Source: Athripsodes cinereus (taxonomy: Eukaryota > Arthropoda > Insecta > Trichoptera > Leptoceridae). From it: 64,000 nucleotides of DNA. Made by a program: the position numbers and the translations under genes. Positions 35,231 through 47,588 of this stretch are shown here, piece after piece. How positions within the stretch are numbered: position 1 is the stretch's first letter; each line of letters begins with the position of its first letter. The notes under the pieces are model-generated. The model did not search any database, had not been told where the DNA came from, and saw only the letters and a program-made list of their open reading frames with translations. Location of the stretch: positions 1,674,001-1,738,000 of the forward strand of contig OX388318.1 in assembly GCA_947579605.1 (NCBI GenBank), given 5' to 3'.

Positions 35231-36302
35231 TATTTGGTCTAGTTTAAAAATTGTTTTCAAAAGTCATTACTAATTGCGTAGAATCCTTAAAGGAAAATGA
35301 CAAAAAAGTTGGTAAATTTCACTGAGTTCAAAAATGAGAGGCCAAGGAATCTAAATAATTCCTTTTTCGTTGTGTTTGGTTTCAATATTCTCAATTTATC
35401 ATGAATTAGTTAAAAGCTAGATTGTTGTTTTTGATACTTCATGACTCAAATTTAGTTTATTTATTTTTATTTATTTTCACAATATTTAGAATCAAACAGT
35501 CGTTACACAATATGTTGACAATTAATACATTTAACATGTAGACCAGCGAAGATTCCACTCTTACCAGAAATGTCTCAGTCTTGAGGAAAAAAAAGTAAAA
35601 ATTAAAATTCTCTAAAAAGTCAAGTTAATTTAAAAACAACGATAATACAATACTTAAAACAATACAAAAACATAAATATAAAAGCAAAAAATCCTAAAAT
35701 ACTAGAAATCAGTCCTTCAGTCACATTAGTCTTGAGATAGAAGGTAAAGTTAAAATTTTCTGAAAAAAGTCAAAGTAAATCTAAAAATATAAAATTTATG
35801 ACAGGGTTTCAAATATGTACAATCTTTACATTTAATACTGCGTCTAAAATTTGTACTCAAACATTTTCTTGCTTTTTCTCATCGCATTATCCATTTTTTT
35901 CATTTAAAATTTATGACATAATGTAACAAAAAATCATTTGTTTTCATAGTATTTAAAAAGTATAAACATTTTATCAAAACTGCTGCATGGAAAAATATAT
36001 AAAGAAATTAGATTATTTGAGTGGGAGGGCACATTAATTTTGCTACCCTCTGTAAAGACCTTGTAAATTTCTCAAACAATTCACTATTATATATTATAAT
36101 CTATTCAATTGCCAATACAATGCAGAAAACAATACTATCACATGGATATATTGTGTAAATGTATATTAAAGGCAAATTCCACCATGTCCATTTTTGACCT
36201 ATTTTTTTTTATTAAGCATTAGGTAATTCTGTAGGTAATCAATGGTATATTTTTGGAAAATTAAGATTTAAAGCTTTAATTGTATACTTTAAAAAAAATT
36301 AT
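35231..36302. other. A-rich probable LINE 3' UTR with internal duplication
   Basis: TTTATTTATTTTTATTTATTT at 35457 looks like a minus-strand LINE tail. CTTGAG..AAAGT.AAAATT..AATT.TCT..AAAAAGTCAA occurs twice, near 35581 and 35740. No coding region. Confidence 0.35.
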
Positions 36303-36478
36303 GTATTTGGGTTTTTGTTGTAATAATCCCAAATACAACTAGGTATATACACCTTTCAAGGCAAGCTAAAAGTTTGTGACCTATAAGAGAAATTTTGCCA
36401 GCACTGTGAACCGAACTGCACAACTCTTGTGCATAAGGCCAAGACTCTACCTTCAGGCTACCAACAAACCTTACTGAT
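36303..36478 (-). mobile_element. SINE B, old full copy
   Basis: From TATTTGGGTTTTTGTTG through CACCTTTCAAGGCAAGC to the head (CACTGTGAACCGAACTGC, GACTCTACCTTCAGGCTACC). The most diverged SINE B in the window. Confidence 0.65.
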
Positions 36479-36731
36479 GATGTGCAAAAAGAATAATATT
36501 GAAGAATTTTGTTGAAAAATTTGAACCATACTGAAAATTACATATTTTCATGACATTGATACTTACATTGTGGAGATTCCTTCCGATATTATGACATACA
36601 AATACAGAATAAGGCTCTGATAGAATTCATGAAATCACTCACATGTAAAATGATTGGATATTTATACAACAATAACTCATCTATGTAATGTTGGTGTATA
36701 AGGTTGTATTCATAGATTTTTTATTTATAAT

Positions 36732-37020
36732 ATCTAGATGGAGCACTCGTGTGTATTTTCATTGCAATAAAGTGAGGCACCATTATTCGGCACTATTGAC
36801 AGAACGATTGGCAAAAGAGAAGTGTGGTTAATCGCTAAAAACGTTGACAAACACTTCAAAAAATGTCCGATTACGTTTAGGTATATAAATGTAAAAATTA
36901 TATATTTTTACAAAAATGCGAGAAAGAGTCCATAAAATGTAGGAAACACCACACGCTTTCGCCAACCATTCTGTCAAAAATTCATAGATTTTTTGCCTCA
37001 CTTTTGTAAACGAGTCAGGG
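36732..37020 (+). mobile_element. MITE family F, copy 1
   Basis: Inverted ends AAGTGAGGCACCATT..GACAGAACGATTGGC and GCCAACCATTCTGTC..TGCCTCACTTT. The same element lies in opposite orientation at 46524-46819. Confidence 0.6.
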
Positions 37021-37850
37021 TTTTAGGTTTCGAATGGAATTCTGTGGTTGTATTATCATTTTAGAGGTAAAGACCTGGCGTGTCCATACAAACCCAAAAG
37101 CCGGGTTTCATCCGACTTATTTCAGCTTCAAAAAAACTCACATAAAACAGTTTGCTTGTTTCTATAAATTAATATGGAGTTGTACAAAATAAACGACAGC
37201 CCAATCAATCAATATTGTACATACATAAATAATATGTAGAAATAATTATAATACCTAAGATAGCATTATGCTTATTAGGGTTGCCAGGCAACCTATGTAA
37301 TAATAATATAATAGATTGTACTTCAAAGGTATTATATATCAGCGCTCCGAAACCTTTTCTCATTTACAGCACGCCAAACTTCTTCCTAGAATGGCCCACT
37401 TGCAGATTTTTTTTATTACATAAAAATGTAAATAAGTAAAAAAAGAAGCACAACCACAATTTATTTTAATTTTTCTTGCACTATTTTCTTAGATATTAGC
37501 TTTTAAAAATTGGATTTTCTCGGAGTGATCAAAAACGATATGGCGGCACTGTGACGTCACGGAGTCCCGTGAATCATAATAACTTTCGCACCACAGATTA
37601 TAATCTCATTCACACATAGGACTCCGTGACGTCATCAGCTTTCAAAAACCATTTAGAGCGTTTTGCCAAAGGTCAAAAATTTTGGATTTTATTTTTGAAA
37701 ATTCTCCATATTTGAGATATTTAAAAAAAAATAACTGACACATTTGTATTTTCCGACCTCAAATTTACTTAATTCGATCATTTTTATTAAAATCCCCCAC
37801 GACTGCAAGTGCCCATTCCGCGGCACACAGTGATCTCGAATATTAATATT
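37021..37850. other. No gene; hAT-like remnants
   Basis: CAGCGCTCCGAAACCTTTTC (37340) and TAGGGTTGCCAGGCAACC (37278) resemble hAT ends but have no partners. CCGTGACGTCA occurs near 37551 (as TGTGACGTCACGGAGTCC) and 37625, an imperfect inverted pair. Confidence 0.3.
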
Positions 37851-38280
37851 TCTACCCCCTCCCGTCGCTGAATTTACGACATGGTATAGGAATTTGAAAT
37901 ATTTCAAAAACACCTCGGTTTTCTTACAGAATATTTTCTCACAGTACCTTTTTTTGCAATTGTTGAAATAGCTTTATTTCTCGGATATTTCAGGAGTCCA
38001 AGGACTCCTATTTATATCTCCGATCCTACCACGTCAGTGGGCGGGGGACCCGGCCGACGTAGCAGATCCCATCTTGAGACCCACACATCCACGAATTCCT
38101 TTTTTTACAATGTAACGGGATTTGTACCGACGATTGTTTATGTCAATACCGGATGCTAATCTTACGTGTTTACATTTCTACCCCCCCCCCCATCGCCGGA
38201 TTTACGAAATGGTATAGGAATTTGAAATATTTCAAAAACTCCTCGGAATCATTAAGTATCCGGTACTTTTACCGAATAAT
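37850..38280 (+). repeat. Two pieces of the 62.1-kb hAT inner repeat
   Basis: TATGGTATAGGAATTTGAAATATTTC-type blocks at 37880 and 38210, each preceded by a C-rich CTACCCCC run, are reverse complements of the repeat units inside the hAT element at 62314-62590. Confidence 0.6.
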
Positions 38281-38924
38281 TAAAAAACAAATGGCCACGT
38301 ATTTGGCCCGCAGCACAGCTGTATTTGTCTCACGGCACACCGGTTGCGCAGCACTGTTATATATAACCAAAATAATGTCTATGTTGTATATTATAGTCAA
38401 GTGTAGAAACCCTGTTGCCCGGGATTCTTTCCACTTTATACGACACGAGATGAAACGGATATCCGGCAATGATTATACATATAATATTGTATAGACTTTG
38501 GTGTCTCATGGGGTTTAATCATTTGTTGTTTTTTCTCTCTACTTCCATTTTCAGTCCCATTCTTTTACACCCTTTATGATTGGTAATACATAATTAATTT
38601 AATGTGCTTTGGAATTTTTGTTTGCTTGTTTTTGAGTTCAATACCTAAATCGGTACAGTCAACTAAAAGTAATATCGTTGCCGTGGATGTGAAGTGATCT
38701 AACCCACAAGACAGACATTCCGAGAAAAGGGGTGTTGAAGTTACGCTGTCACATCCGAAAATACTAATCTGACAATAACTAAGTTATTTTTGCATGGAAA
38801 TCTATGATTTAAAATATAGAACACAATAGATTTCAATCGACAGTAGCGGGTAGATAGATTATTGAAACCAGCCATTGGTGGTCTAAATTTTAAATTAAAT
38901 GAGAATAAAATTAACAAGTAATAA

Positions 38925-39000
38925 TAATAATAATAATCTGGACAATTTATTGAGCGCCGTTTTGTAGTACAAACCACCGCAAGGGCGCATTTTCAGTTTT
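38925..39000 (-). mobile_element. LINE family D 3' tail
   Basis: AATAATAATAATAATAATC, then GACAATTTATTGAGCGCCGTTTTG and CAAGGGCGC: the family D tail in minus orientation with a (TTA)n end. Confidence 0.55.
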
Positions 39001-39508
39001 TTTTTTAATTTATTTATTGTTATTTATCAAATTTTAATATATTTTATGAATTTAATTAAACTATTTAAAATAATTAATGTATTTCTAACTGTCACAAATT
39101 TGAAATATGAAACAATTATGTGAGTTCTAATTGTAGGTATTATTATTATTGTCACAAATTTTATCCACTAGTTCATTTGTTTTAAAATTTGTAATTTTTA
39201 ATTAGTTTCAAAGTAATTTAACACTTGAAAAACAATTATCCTTATAAAACTATTGACACTAAAAATACTGTATTAAAATTTTGTTATTTTGAATCATTAT
39301 TAGATAATATTTTAATTTTTAAAATGAGACGTCAGAGGTTTCAGGCAGCCACTACAGACGCCATCCACCGACGATAGAGATTATGTGGCAGGACCCAACC
39401 TCTAGAATGGACTACCTCTGGATCCGAGGCAGGCTGCAGATTTTCAGGACTGCCCTGAAAACCTTTTATTTTACAAAAAAAAATTGAAAATTATATTATA
39501 TTTTACGT

Positions 39509-39955
39509 GGATACATCGCACATTGGAAACAAAAGTGGCAGTATACAAAAAATTACAATTTTGAGTTTAATCGATGTTTAAAACGCTCAAATTAAAACGC
39601 ATCCAATACAAAAACACATATTCCAATAGCATGTTTAGTTTTCCCTAGAGGTCACTAGTGTCGGTTTGTACTTTTTGTATAAGCTTTAAGTTGCTAATTA
39701 ATAAAGTGACACTATATCAGTTCGAGTCAAACGGTCGCAGTGGTTGTACATTAATTTAAGGAAAGACTAAATGCATAAATGACATTTTAAGTATAGTGTC
39801 ATTTTTATATTTTACTTGGTATAAATAATGTATTCAAGAAACGAGTAGAGGTGTAAACTATAGAACTATATCAAAAACTTTAAACGGCCATACTGAAAAA
39901 TCATGTTTTTTGTATAATGCCACTTTTGTTTTCAATGTGCGACATGTTGTATCCT
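39509..39955. mobile_element. MITE with roughly 50-bp TIRs
   Basis: GGATACATCGCACATTGGAA..AAAAGTGGC (left) mirrors GCCACTTTTGTTTTCAATGTGC..TATCC (right), with a few mismatches. No ORF; TSD unclear. Confidence 0.65.
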
Positions 39956-40631
39956 AAATATTTGATACTCCACCCCTTTCCTAAATATCTTATAATACCT
40001 GTCCATTGTATTTCGTTTCAAGTATTTTACAGTGAGGATGGACGTAGTTCAAAGAGCTTATGAAAAAATATAATACTATAATTACTGAAAAACATAGTAT
40101 TTTAATTAAATCAAATTAAATATTTAATTATGACAAACTTTCATAGTATTTGCTCTTCAAAAATAAATAAACTAGTAATAAAATATTTGTAACTTCTGAC
40201 GTAGATACCTTTATGAGATTCACATTTCATCTATTTATTTATTTAAATTTATGTTATGAAATGAATGTTTTGTCCTAAAATAGATAAATTGTACAATGTC
40301 CTTGAATTGACTTAGCACGTAAACGGCACTTTAATGTCGTCCAATAATAATAAATTTAAAAACTCACGTTGTTGGCCGGACATCCGATTTCTGATACCAC
40401 AAAATATCCGATGTTCAGCCAAAATTGTTTTTGTATATCATCATTATATAGCTTGTGTTATTGTACATACTTATTACTTAGTTTCTTATTCATAGCGTTC
40501 AATGATTTCCCTTGAAGTTCGTTACACTCTACGGCAGTGACTCTTAACCGAGGGTGCAATAAAACGAGTGTCATTATATTTATATATCTTTTATTGTAGA
40601 TCCTGAAGATAAAGGAAATAATGATGTAGAT

Positions 40632-40865
40632 CAGTGTTTCCCAAACTATGGTACGCGTCAATTATTAAGTACTACCGGCTGCTTGCGTACCACCAGTGGT
40701 ACGCGACAATTATTAAGGTGGTACGCAAGCAGCCATTGCCATTAAATTGTGCAGTGATTCAAGATGATGATCGAAATCTTTTACCATCGTGTTCTAGTTT
40801 AGTGGTACGCTACTGATTTATAATTTCATGTGTGGTGCGCGAAATTAAAAGTTTGGGAACCACTG
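40632..40865. mobile_element. hAT MITE, 234 bp, perfect 8-bp TSD
   Basis: TSD ATGTAGAT at 40624-40631 and 40866-40873. Ends CAGTGTTTCCCAAACT and GTTTGGGAACCACTG. The centre has an 18-bp inverted pair, GGCTGCTTGCGTACCACC. Confidence 0.88.
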
Positions 40866-40932
40866 ATGTAGATGAAGATCTCTTGCAATGTGGTATGATG
40901 ACTGATTGTGGAAAGTCCAAAATAATGATTTC

Positions 40933-41285
40933 TGCAGCCTTAGTCAAAACACATTTTAGCGTTATGTAGTCGTTCGACTGTAGACGACTTTGCCAGAAAT
41001 CATATTTATATCGTTGGATTCGTAATTAAATATTCTATAACCTTAGAAAATTGTTTAATTTGGAAACACTTACAATTTGTTTATAAAAACAAAATAAATT
41101 GATGATGAGAAACGAATCCCGCTATATCCCTTTATGTGTCTTTTAATATCCTCTATAACTCAACCGACAAATAGGAGCTATTTTTATGTACTTATACAAA
41201 TTGTGTATTTTAGCTACGAAAATTGATACTTTTTCTATAATCAAACGACTACATAACGCTAAAATGCGTTTGACTACGACTGCTG
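40933..41285. mobile_element. MITE family E, copy 1
   Basis: Left TAGTCAAAACACATTTTAGCG.. and right ..CGCTAAAATGCGTTTGACTA. Other copies are at 50958-51121 and 57003-57147. It directly abuts the foldback-like element. Confidence 0.65.
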
Positions 41286-41311
41286 AAGATATATTAGGCA
41301 GGCTTATTTGA

Positions 41312-42005
41312 TTACATGAAAATTCTTCGAAATACAATTGTTCGAATTTACATTTATTCGAAAGAAGAATTATTCGATTTAGCAAATCTTCGAATAACAT
41401 TTGTTCGACTATCAATTATTCGAATTACAATTAATAGAAAGTTAATTGTTCGACTAACATTTATTCGAAAATCCTATTCTTCGAACCATTCTATATAAAC
41501 CTAAATTAATTTAATTTTGATCTTTAGAAGGTCATATTGACACGATTATATTACGTTTCATATTGGAACAAAACTCCAGTCATACCTCATCCAACTGTGG
41601 ATGAGTTCATAAGGAACAAATTAATGTTATTTTAGTGTCTTAAGAAAATGATGCGATTGCTTTCGTATCTAATTATAAATATATTTAAATTATTTTTCCG
41701 GAGTCGTGTTATATAATATTACTTCGCTAAGCACGTTCACTTTTCGCCGAAAATAGGAGCAATTATTTGTCTTGATAATAAAAAGTAAACGTATACCTAC
41801 TCCCATGGACAGGAAGAAAAAATTCGAAGAATTGGATTTCGAATAATTGTTGTTACCAATATGACGTATAAAAAATCGAACAATTGTGTTTTCTGATAAT
41901 TATGGATTCGAATAATTGCCATTCGAAAAAAAGTAAATTCGAACAATTGTTTTTTTCGAATAATTTTAAATTCGAATAATTGTAATTCGAATAATTTTCC
42001 TGTCA
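41312..42005. mobile_element. Foldback-like element with 15-16-bp phased TTCGAA arrays
   Basis: The left arm has TTCGA at 41326, 41341, 41357, 41373, 41389, 41404, 41419, 41449, 41464 and 41480 (steps 15 or 16, one of 30). The right arm has it (or a one-base variant) at 41823, 41838, 41875, 41890, 41907, 41922, 41938, 41955, 41971 and 41986. The ends mirror each other: ATGAAAATTCTTCGAA and TTCGAATAATTTTCCTG. The middle (41490-41815) is unique, with no ORF. Superfamily unknown. Confidence 0.7.
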
Positions 42006-42220
42006 CCGGCTTAGATTATTTACATTCAACAGTGTGGTAAACTAACAAATAGTATGATCAACAACTTTTGTTATTTGGGATAACATTTTTTCCGCAAACT
42101 TTAAATATGTATACAAAAAATTTAAACATTTATTATATCTTCAAAACTTCACCCTACACCGAGACCATAACAGCTTTTGGTTAAGGAAATCTCAGCAGGA
42201 AAAAAAAACAGGCATAAAAA

Positions 42221-42508
42221 AACAACGAAATCATAGGAGAGTGTCTATTCTGGCGAGAAAGTCATTGTATGTTATGTTGAAAATATCAACATAAACATTC
42301 AATTCATTAAATAAAAAACAACGAAATCATAGGAGAGTGTCTATTCTGGCGAGAAAGTCATTGTATGTTATGTTGAAAATATCAACATAAACATTCAATT
42401 CATTAAATAAAAAACAACGAAATCATAGAAGAGTGTCTATTCTGGCGAGAAAGTCATTGTATGTTATGTTGAAAATATTAACATAAACATTCAATTCATT
42501 AAATAATT
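42221..42508 (+). repeat. Triplicated 96-bp tandem repeat
   Basis: Unit starts AACAACGAAATCATAG at 42221, 42317 and 42413, differing at about 2 positions. Each unit contains a 9-bp stem, TTATGTTGA/TCAACATAA. 96 is a multiple of three, but both strands have a stop per unit, so it is not coding. Confidence 0.9.
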
Positions 42509-42651
42509 TTATAGTATTGCCGACAGGAGAATTCGAGATAATGTTTGTTTGGGTAAAACAATATGTTGTTGAGAAAGGTTGCACGATATTAGGACGTATG
42601 TAGATAGTAAACTCGCTCAATATCATAAAATTATTTACAAAGCGACTAAAG

Positions 42652-43178
42652 CAGTGGTTCTTAATCTGGGTTCGATCGAACCCCAGGGGTTCGGTGAGTC
42701 AGTCTTGGGGGTTCGGTGAAAATCATTTTAAAGGCAAGATAGTTTTGCGAGTTAGAAAAAGAAAACAGTATTGGATATAAAAACGAAGAAGAGGAAGATA
42801 AATAAAAAAGATGTTGGATATAAAAACGAAGAAGAGGAATAGACTTTGTTGTGAAAATGACATGAGAGTGGCACTTGCCAAGGTAAAGCCGCGAATTTCT
42901 AAATTGGTTTCTGAAAGGCAACAGCAGAAGTCACACTGATTTGAAGTTAATATTAATTAATATGTTTCATGTTTTGATTTAAACAATAAAATATAATGTT
43001 TTGATCTTTGTTTTTATTTTTTTTTTCATTTTTTACACCTATAGGTATATAAATATACCTTTACCATGTTTTGAATTTGTAAAAATCTAATTTTATCTTT
43101 CAAATTAGGAGGGGTTCGGTGAATCCATATTATGTAACTGGTGGGGTTCGGTACCTCCAAAAAGGTTAAGAACCACTG
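42652..43178. mobile_element. hAT MITE, 527 bp
   Basis: Ends CAGTGGTTCTTAATCTGG and AAGGTTAAGAACCACTG. Flanks GACTAAAG (42644-42651) and CACTAAAG (43179-43186) are a 7/8 matching TSD. GGGTTCGGTGA repeats near both ends. Confidence 0.85.
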
Positions 43179-43604
43179 CACTAAAGAGTTTGAAAAAATG
43201 CCTCGCAAAAAATACATCTTGGCGGTGCATCAACGTATCATAATATCCCAGACATCCCTGTGCGAAAGCAGATGGGAACAAATTAATAAGGGTAGTACCG
43301 AGATGTGTAGAATTACATGGAAATGCCAGAACATAATAATTCTATTCATATTGAAGGGGGTACGGATCATTAAAATGGTAAAGAACCACAATATTGCTGT
43401 ATGATAGGTGGTAGTACATACAAGTATATTGTTATTATTACATAAGGTACTAATTAAAATGATTTCATATTATAGCCCCGGCGTGTTTATATCTCAGTCA
43501 GTACAGGTAATTAATAAACTTATTAACAAAACACGTGTTTGTGAGTTTACCACAATAAAAACCTTTAAAAGGGAACCTTTTATTATTTACTTATTACTTT
43601 GTCT

Positions 43605-43842
43605 ATGTCATCACGGCACCTCTTACCAACGTATTCTTCTTCTTCCTCTTGATGTAGATCATCGATCTGTTGGTTCAGAAGTTGACGCCTCTTGTGACGC
43701 TGAAGATCAGCTGTCTTTCCATCTTTTTGGTGGTCTTCCTCGGAGACGTAAACCGACTGGTGATTCCTTAGCAGCTATAATATGTGCGATTCTGTTTTCA
43801 GCCATCCGATCTACATGGTCAACGATTCATGGTCCTACCAAC
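43605..43842 (-). pseudogene. RTE-like LINE C-terminal fragment
   Basis: The minus strand reads HVDRMAENRIAHIIAAKESP, then RLRGRPPKRWKD, and ends in AAGAGGAAGAAGAAGAATACG. The (GAA)n end is typical of RTE 3' tails. A stop follows KD. Confidence 0.65.
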
Positions 43843-44299
43843 GATTTTATTTATTTATTCATTTTAAACACAAAACAGACAATAAATATCTAAAGAACAG
43901 AAATAAAGGTAAATCTTTCAGATATAAGCTTTCATCCAACACCATGCACTACAATTAATTTAAAAAAACATAGGCACCTAACACTGTGGTCATCTTATAA
44001 TGCCTACATATACACAGTCTCGCTCGCTCACTTAATCATCACACTAGCACAACACACAAGTCATTAATAACAAATTAAGAGGAGGGGTTGGAAGAAAGCA
44101 GCTTTCCTGGCTTCAGAGCATCCTACGAGCTGTTTCTTACTGCACTGTACAGGTAAAGTTTCTTCCAAGTGATCTTCCAATTAAATACAATCGAAATACA
44201 GAGGGTGCAAAGGCGCAATCTCTTACAACTAACCCGAGAGCTTAATTATACAATGCACTAAATACTCGTATATTTAAAGCAATACAGAGACCCAGAAAA

Positions 44300-44402
44300 A
44301 ACTCGAAAAGGGCGTTCTTCATTTTGCGTTGGTTGGAAATCGATCCCGTGACCTCATGACCCAAAAGCGAGAGCCTTAACCCGCGCCATAACAGCGTTTG
44401 AT
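44300..44402 (-). mobile_element. SINE A head fragment
   Basis: GCGTTCTTCATTTTGC, ATCGATCCCGTGACCTCATG and GAGAGCCTTAACCCGCGCCA are the reverse complement of the tRNA-like head. Confidence 0.6.
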
Positions 44403-44694
44403 AAGATAGAACAATTGTTTGTTCATTATATTATTATATACATAGTCAGTCCACTGACCCTGAGTTGTGAAGATCAAAAGGGAACAATTATTAAATGAAA
44501 AATCTGTTTCCAAAATATCAAATAAATAATTATTTATTTACATTTATTAACTTAATTTTATGAACAAGACATAATTTAAATTTTTGAATAAGAAAATACA
44601 AAATAAATTGTCTTTTATTAATGTAGGTATACATGATACACAACTAATTTATATATAATTTATATAGTTGTCGTCTGCATAACGTTTAAGATTA

Positions 44695-44830
44695 TGTACC
44701 TTCTGGGATCGCATTGGCCTTCAGCTGTAATGTTCCTTGTAAGAATCGTCTTATTATTAATATTATTGGATCATTTATATTGCACCGTTTTCATGATTCA
44801 AATCATCTCAAGGGCGCATTTACGCTATAA
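44695..44830 (-). mobile_element. LINE family D 3' fragment
   Basis: TCTGGGATCGCATTGGCCTTCAGCTGTAATG matches 30630-30680, then the tail GGATCATTTATATTGCACCG..CATCTCAAGGGCGC. Mosaic, noncoding. Confidence 0.5.
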
Positions 44831-45145
44831 TTTCACATTATAATTTATTCTTTACTATTTTCACAATACAAATTTGTTTAATTATTATTGTCCCAAATTT
44901 TTATTGTATTAATTTGTATGTTTCTATTTTTACAATTTAACATTTTTATTTTAGCACAGTAAACACTAAAAAACTATATAATTAAATAAACTACGCTGTA
45001 TTTTAGTCGGAATGCAAAAATATATAAAATCAATTCATGTTTAATTATTATTTTGAATTTAAAAGAAGAAGTTATGAGTTCAGGCAGTTACAAGAGCGCC
45101 ATCTACCCAAACTTGTCAGAAATAATAATAATAATAAATCCATCT

Positions 45146-45200
45146 ATCTATACTAATATGGCATCTCCCACAAGTAGGGTAACCTGTGGTCTAACTCTGT
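45146..45200 (-). repeat. Repeat C 3' fragment
   Basis: TACTAATATGGCATCTCCCACAAGTAGGGTAACC; short and diverged. Confidence 0.4.
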
Positions 45201-45539
45201 GAAGGTCGCTACGAAAATTGATTCCATCAAAGAGTTTTGAAGTGATAAAACCTCATTGATAATATTTATATTATGTCTGTCCAAAAGACCTCTGTTTTAA
45301 TTAATTCAATATATTAGCTTTAACAAAGTATTCCCAAATACAATCCAATCATAATTTATTTAATCAAAAATATTTGTTTAATCTATACCTTTATGTGAGG
45401 GGTTCACATGCAAAGGCACGTTGGTCTTAGAACTTTAAAAGTGAACATATTTCTATTTCTACTTGAGGTTTTTGTGATACTACCTACTATAAATCAGTTT
45501 CTTAAAAAAGTTAATATTAGTAGCATATAAAATGTGATA

Positions 45540-45650
45540 ATTTCAGTTTTCAAAGTGCTCGTCAATGACACTAACGTGTCGAAACCGGTCTCAAAATTAG
45601 ATTTATTTGTGATAATTATTTAAAAACAAAACAAGAAAACTCTTTTTTAT
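45540..45650 (+). repeat. Hairpin motif resembling Penelope-like ends
   Basis: GACACTAACGTGTCGAAACCGGTC at 45567 forms a 5-bp stem followed by GAAACCGG. The same design, stem-loop then (C)GAAA, is in the 1.4, 60.9 and 61.3-kb hairpins. Confidence 0.4.
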
Positions 45651-46335
45651 TAATCATGTTCTTAAAATTGATATACTCAAGGATGGAAGCAAATTTCATT
45701 GTGTCAATTAAACTATAGTGTAGCTAGCAAAACTACTATCAATTACTATAGTATAAGTATTCATAGTTAAATATTCGTGAAAAATGGATCGATTCGCCTT
45801 TGCTTGTGAGCCCGTCATGTATAATAAAATCTAATAAAAATAACAATAATAATGAATACTTTATTTTTTTAAATAAAAACAGGCGTACAATAGACGTGCT
45901 TATTGTCTGAAAGCAATCTCTTCAAGCAAACCTCTATTTACAAATAAAAAAACAATCTCATAGAAATTCTTATTTGAAAAACTCAATAATCAACACCAAA
46001 TCTGATATCTAGTTAAAATGTCTTGCTAATTCAATATTTTATCACAAGTGTTGGGATTTATGAATAATTATCATTAATGAATAACTATTTAGGCTCATGC
46101 CAATGCCCAGTTAGGTAGATTTTATGATATGTTATGTTTTAAATACTGTTGATTAAATAAAATAAACAAATTTATATGGCGTAGAGAGGACATTCTACAT
46201 GTCTATCACACACAGCGAGTCTACTGTCTATCCCAATAGTAAGAGATTAAATGTTTTTATAGACAAAGATTGTAATTCTTATCTATTGATGTTGGTAAAA
46301 TCACAGAATTCCATACGAAATTTAGAACCCTACAT

Positions 46336-46525
46336 GGCTACTCTTGACACAATCTAAATACGATCTTAATCTAGTCTTTATCTTGATCATACGACGCACG
46401 AAGGGACTATGTTAAAAAAACATCGCGCTACCGTTACCGCGCGATCGGTATCCGCGTATTTTTTGCCAATAGTCACTTCGCGCGTCGTATGATTAAGATC
46501 GTGTTTAGATTTTGTCAAGAGTAAC
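46336..46525. mobile_element. MITE, about 190 bp, family G
   Basis: GGCTACTCTTGACACAATCT and ATTTTGTCAAGAGTAACC ends, with ATCATACGACGC.CGAAG inner arms. A 16-bp extra segment lies in the left arm. It abuts MITE F at 46524. Confidence 0.65.
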
Positions 46526-46819
46526 CCTGCTGACTCGTTTACAATAGTGAGGGAATAAATCTATGTATTTTTGACAGAACGGTTGGCGAAAGCGAGTGGT
46601 GTTTCCTACATTTTATGGACTATTTCTCGCATTTTTATAAAAATAAATCATTTATACCATTATATAAACGAAATCGGACATTTTTTGAAGTTCTTGGCAA
46701 CGTTATTAGCGTTTTACCACACTTCTTTTTGCCAACCCTTCTGTCAAAAGTGCCGAAAATGGTGCTTCACTTTATTTCTATGAAAATACATACGAAAGCT
46801 CCATCTAGAAATCTAGATG
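46524..46819 (-). mobile_element. MITE family F, copy 2
   Basis: Opposite orientation to 36732-37020: GACTCGTTTACAATAGTGAGG, GACAGAACGGTTGGCG and CATTTTATGGACT are shared. Ends ATCTAGAAATCTAGATG. Confidence 0.6.
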
Positions 46820-47162
46820 TTTAAAAATTTTCAAATTAAAATCTATGGTTAAAACATGGACTATTTGGTCTTACATTACTGATACAGAGTTTGCATATTT
46901 TTAGTGTATAGTGGGGAAATTTAATTCTGGTCTTAATTTAGAAAACTCCTTCATTCACAAAATATCTTAGACAGTCGTTATTACAAGTGGTTGTCTTAAG
47001 AGAGTTTTTGATTTATTTTAATTATAATAGTATGAATTTGTTCTTGATAACATTTGATTTGTGTTTATCTGAATTCCAAATATAAGTTAAACTTCACAAT
47101 AAACAATAGTTTGTACATGAAGATCGTATTGTCTGTAACTGAAGAATAAGCTGTCGGTCTAA

Positions 47163-47300
47163 CTGCGTGACTGTGGTGCAGCACAGACTATGCCACACTT
47201 GTTGGAGTGTCCATTGTGCCCTGTCACTTGCACAATGCAGGATATTTTTGACGCATCTCCACCTGCTGTGCGTTTTGCATAACACTGGAGATCAGTTTGA
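47163..47300 (+). pseudogene. LINE C-terminal fragment with C/H motif
   Basis: Plus-strand reading DCGAAQTMPHLLECPLCPV and QDIFDASPPAVRFA, then a stop and HWRSV, resembles the cysteine/histidine-rich C-terminus of some insect LINEs. It lies in the presumed GST 3' region, in antisense to the gene. Confidence 0.5.
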
Positions 47301-47445
47301 TTGTTTTTTTTTTTCTGGATTTCGACACGATAAATAAATAAAATAATAATAATCATATGTACATGTCGTAGACTTTTCGCTTGGCTGCCAAACAATTCAA
47401 AGTAATTGCTTGTATCATGAAATGGAAAAGGTAGCAGGAAGGTTC

Positions 47446-47492
47446 AAGCCACAGACCTTCGGCTTTCAAGTTAGAGCTACCGACCACCTTAA
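47446..47492 (-). mobile_element. tRNA-like SINE fragment
   Basis: The minus strand reads GGTGGTCGGTAGCTCTAA then GTCTGTGGCTTGAACC, i.e. A- and B-box-like blocks. Short; low confidence. Confidence 0.3.
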
Positions 47493-47588
47493 TTATTTAC
47501 AGTCTTTGAATTAATTTGCTGGTAAACTTAAATGACTAGAATGTCACAAAGTATAATCTCTGTCTTTCTGTCTCTCTCTGTTTTCTAA

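Noticed and set aside
41326..41990. CRISPR array
   Set aside because: Units are 15-16 bp with no unique spacers and occur as two mirrored arms; the genome is an insect's.
42423..42626. Coding gene from the 96-bp (32-codon) unit
   Set aside because: Each unit contains a stop on both strands; only the last unit continues into an open frame by chance.
43408..43893. 161-residue plus-strand open frame as a gene
   Set aside because: It is largely the antisense of a minus-strand LINE C-terminal fragment (RGRPPKRWKD).
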